A stretch of 64,000 bases of DNA, taken from contig NZ_CADIKF010000029.1 in assembly GCF_902859875.1 (NCBI RefSeq), positions 25,702-89,701 of the forward strand, written 5' to 3'. Below are positions 62,684 to 64,000 of this stretch, piece after piece; within the stretch, counting starts at the first letter, position 1, and each line of letters begins with the position of its first letter. The translations under genes and the position numbers were made by a program. The notes under the pieces were generated by a model. The model was not told the DNA's origin. It saw nothing but the letters and a program-made list of their open reading frames with translations, and made no database searches. This DNA comes from Paraburkholderia solisilvae. GTDB taxonomy: Bacteria; Pseudomonadota; Gammaproteobacteria; Burkholderiales; Burkholderiaceae.

Positions 62684-63751
62684 ATGACTACTTTGTGGGA
62701 CCCCATTCAAGTCGGCAACCTCTCTCTGCCCCATCGCTTCGCGATGGCGCCCATGACGCGCAGCCGCGCGAATCCGGACGGCACGCCCGGCCCGTTCGCC
62801 GCCGAGTATTACGCGCAGCGCGCGTCACTCGGTTTGCTGATCACCGAAGGCGTGCAGCCGTCCGAAGACGGCCAGGGCTATCTGACGACGCCGGGCATGC
62901 ATACCGATGCTCAGGTCGAAGTCTGGCGGAAAGTGACGTCGGCGGTGCATGACGCGGGCGCCCGGATGTTTATCCAGTTCATGCACGTCGGACGCATGTC
63001 GCACCCGGACAATACGCCGCACCATCGGCAACCGGTCGCGCCGTCCGCGCTCGCCGCAGGCGCGCAGATGTACACGATGAAGGGCATGCTGCCGATGGCG
63101 ACGCCGCGCGCGCTCAGCACCGCCGAAGTCAAGGCCACCGTGCAGGACATGCGCCGCGCAGCCGCACTCGCGATGGAAGCCGGCGCCGACGGCGTGGAAC
63201 TGCACGGCGCGAATGGTTACTTGCTGCATCAGTTTTTTGCGCCGAACGCGAATACGCGTACCGACGAATACGGCGGCTCGTACCAGAATCGCGCGCGGGT
63301 CGCGCTCGAAGCGGCGCACGCGGTCGCCGGGGAGATCGGCCCGGAGCGCACCGCGATCCGTATTTCTCCGCTCGACGTGGTGGGCGGTATCGAGGAGGGC
63401 GAGGACAATTTCGAACTCTACCGCTACCTCGCACGCGAGCTCGACAAGATGAAGCTCGCGTACCTGCATGTGTATTACACGTACAAGAACGACGATCTGC
63501 TCAAGCAGATCCGCGAAGCGTGGACGCAGCCGTTGATGCTGCTGCGCGCGACGCGGACCCTGGACACGCTCGGTGACGATGTCGAATCCGGACTGGCCGA
63601 TATGGTATCGATCGGCAAATGGGCGCTCGCGAACCCCGACTTCGTCGAGCGCTACAAGCAGAACGCGCCGCTCAACAAGCCGGTCGCCGCGACCTTTTAC
63701 GGCGGCACGGATGTCGGATATATCGACTATCCGAAGATGGCCGCGCGCTGA
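62684..63751 (+). CDS. Old Yellow Enzyme-family NADH:flavin oxidoreductase
   Basis: The protein has 355 aa. FMN-binding TIM barrel with RFAMAPMTRSRANPDGTPG at the start, the substrate His/Asn pair in VELHGANGYLLHQFFAPNAN and TDEYGGSYQNRARVALEA. It reduces activated C=C bonds, nitrate esters or electrophiles with NAD(P)H, as in NemA. Single gene; no divergent regulator within the window. Confidence 0.9.
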   Translation: MTTLWDPIQVGNLSLPHRFAMAPMTRSRANPDGTPGPFAAEYYAQRASLGLLITEGVQPSEDGQGYLTTPGMHTDAQVEVWRKVTSAVHDAGARMFIQFMHVGRMSHPDNTPHHRQPVAPSALAAGAQMYTMKGMLPMATPRALSTAEVKATVQDMRRAAALAMEAGADGVELHGANGYLLHQFFAPNANTRTDEYGGSYQNRARVALEAAHAVAGEIGPERTAIRISPLDVVGGIEEGEDNFELYRYLARELDKMKLAYLHVYYTYKNDDLLKQIREAWTQPLMLLRATRTLDTLGDDVESGLADMVSIGKWALANPDFVERYKQNAPLNKPVAATFYGGTDVGYIDYPKMAAR

Positions 63752-63834
63752 CAGCGCTCACGTGCCGCGAGTCGTGCGCGCGTGACGTTTCTGCCGCCAG
63801 GCGTGCGCGACGCCGTCGGGCGGCGGCGCCATCG

Positions 63835-64000
63835 TCAGGATTCGACGTCGGCGAGACCGAAAATCTCCGACTGGTCGTTATACGAGAAGATCTCGCCGTA
63901 ACGCCCCCAGTTGATCACCGCGTCGAGCGTCTCCTGCGCCGCGCTGTCGGACAGGAAGTCCTCCAGCTCCTGCTCGAAGCGCACGCGCGGTGCGCGGTGC
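63835..64000 (-). CDS. ABC transporter ATPase, C-terminal end (runs off the right edge)
   Basis: The last 54 codons are visible and end before TGA at 63835. The sequence (FLSDSAAQETLDAVINWGRY, then GEIFSYNDQSEIFGLADVES) matches the AAA-associated C-terminal domain found after the ATPase of nitrate/sulfonate/bicarbonate importers. The nucleotide-binding domain lies outside the window. Confidence 0.75.
   Translation of the reverse strand, partial: HRAPRVRFEQELEDFLSDSAAQETLDAVINWGRYGEIFSYNDQSEIFGLADVES

Overview
The window is a high-GC, gene-dense stretch of a beta-proteobacterial chromosome, most like Burkholderiaceae (Paraburkholderia, Caballeronia or a close genus). This rests on the protein families: a complete-looking Wsp surface-sensing operon, a trimeric porin ending in Phe, eight transcriptional regulators of LysR or MarR type, a catalase-like/cytochrome b561 pair and a DUF899/DUF2182 pair. 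I saw no rRNA, tRNA, CRISPR array, complete insertion sequence or prophage.

Layout. 1-5063 (minus) holds wspA-wspB-wspC-wspD and the start of wspE, a chemosensory pathway expected to drive c-di-GMP synthesis. 5673-7982 has a divergent flavin monooxygenase and a sulfonate-type binding protein. 8089-10399 is an oxidative-stress block: a Tat-exported Fe superoxide dismutase, a TetR regulator and an Ohr peroxidase that share an operator motif. 10521-19914 mixes small proteins, an EamA exporter, a LysR/SDR pair, a catalase-like/cytochrome b561 operon, a sterol-desaturase-family enzyme whose 3' end runs antisense into cytochrome b561, a histidine phosphatase and lipoproteins. 19057-22056 pairs DUF899 and DUF2182 with a divergent HTH regulator. 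22075-23476 is a lower-GC two-gene island (GNAT-PUA-like plus ASCH).

23857-33040 carries an MFS pump, a beta-propeller protein, a strong candidate small RNA (about 26018-26186), a TauD-type dioxygenase, a SulP transporter, a histone-deacetylase-like amidohydrolase and a LysR/tautomerase/DUF4865 unit. 33239-38918 has an unusual integrase-N-domain/MarR fusion, a nitrilase-family protein without its nucleophilic Cys, a LysR, a YiaK-type dehydrogenase and an MFS importer. A porin and more regulators follow.

The two least conventional loci lie side by side. At 42996-47417 there is a three-gene operon made of a TAXI solute-binding/transmembrane/SAM-methyltransferase fusion, a binding-protein/permease fusion and a second permease, with no ATPase. 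At 47704-50700 there is a five-gene cassette of two DUF2589 proteins, two uncharacterised proteins and a GH19 endolysin-like enzyme.

50697-56835 is a catabolic cluster (LysR, SDR, DapA-family aldolase, chemoreceptor, MFS). The right end has lipoproteins, cobF, a PLC-type phosphoesterase operon, an Old Yellow Enzyme and the C-terminus of an ABC ATPase.
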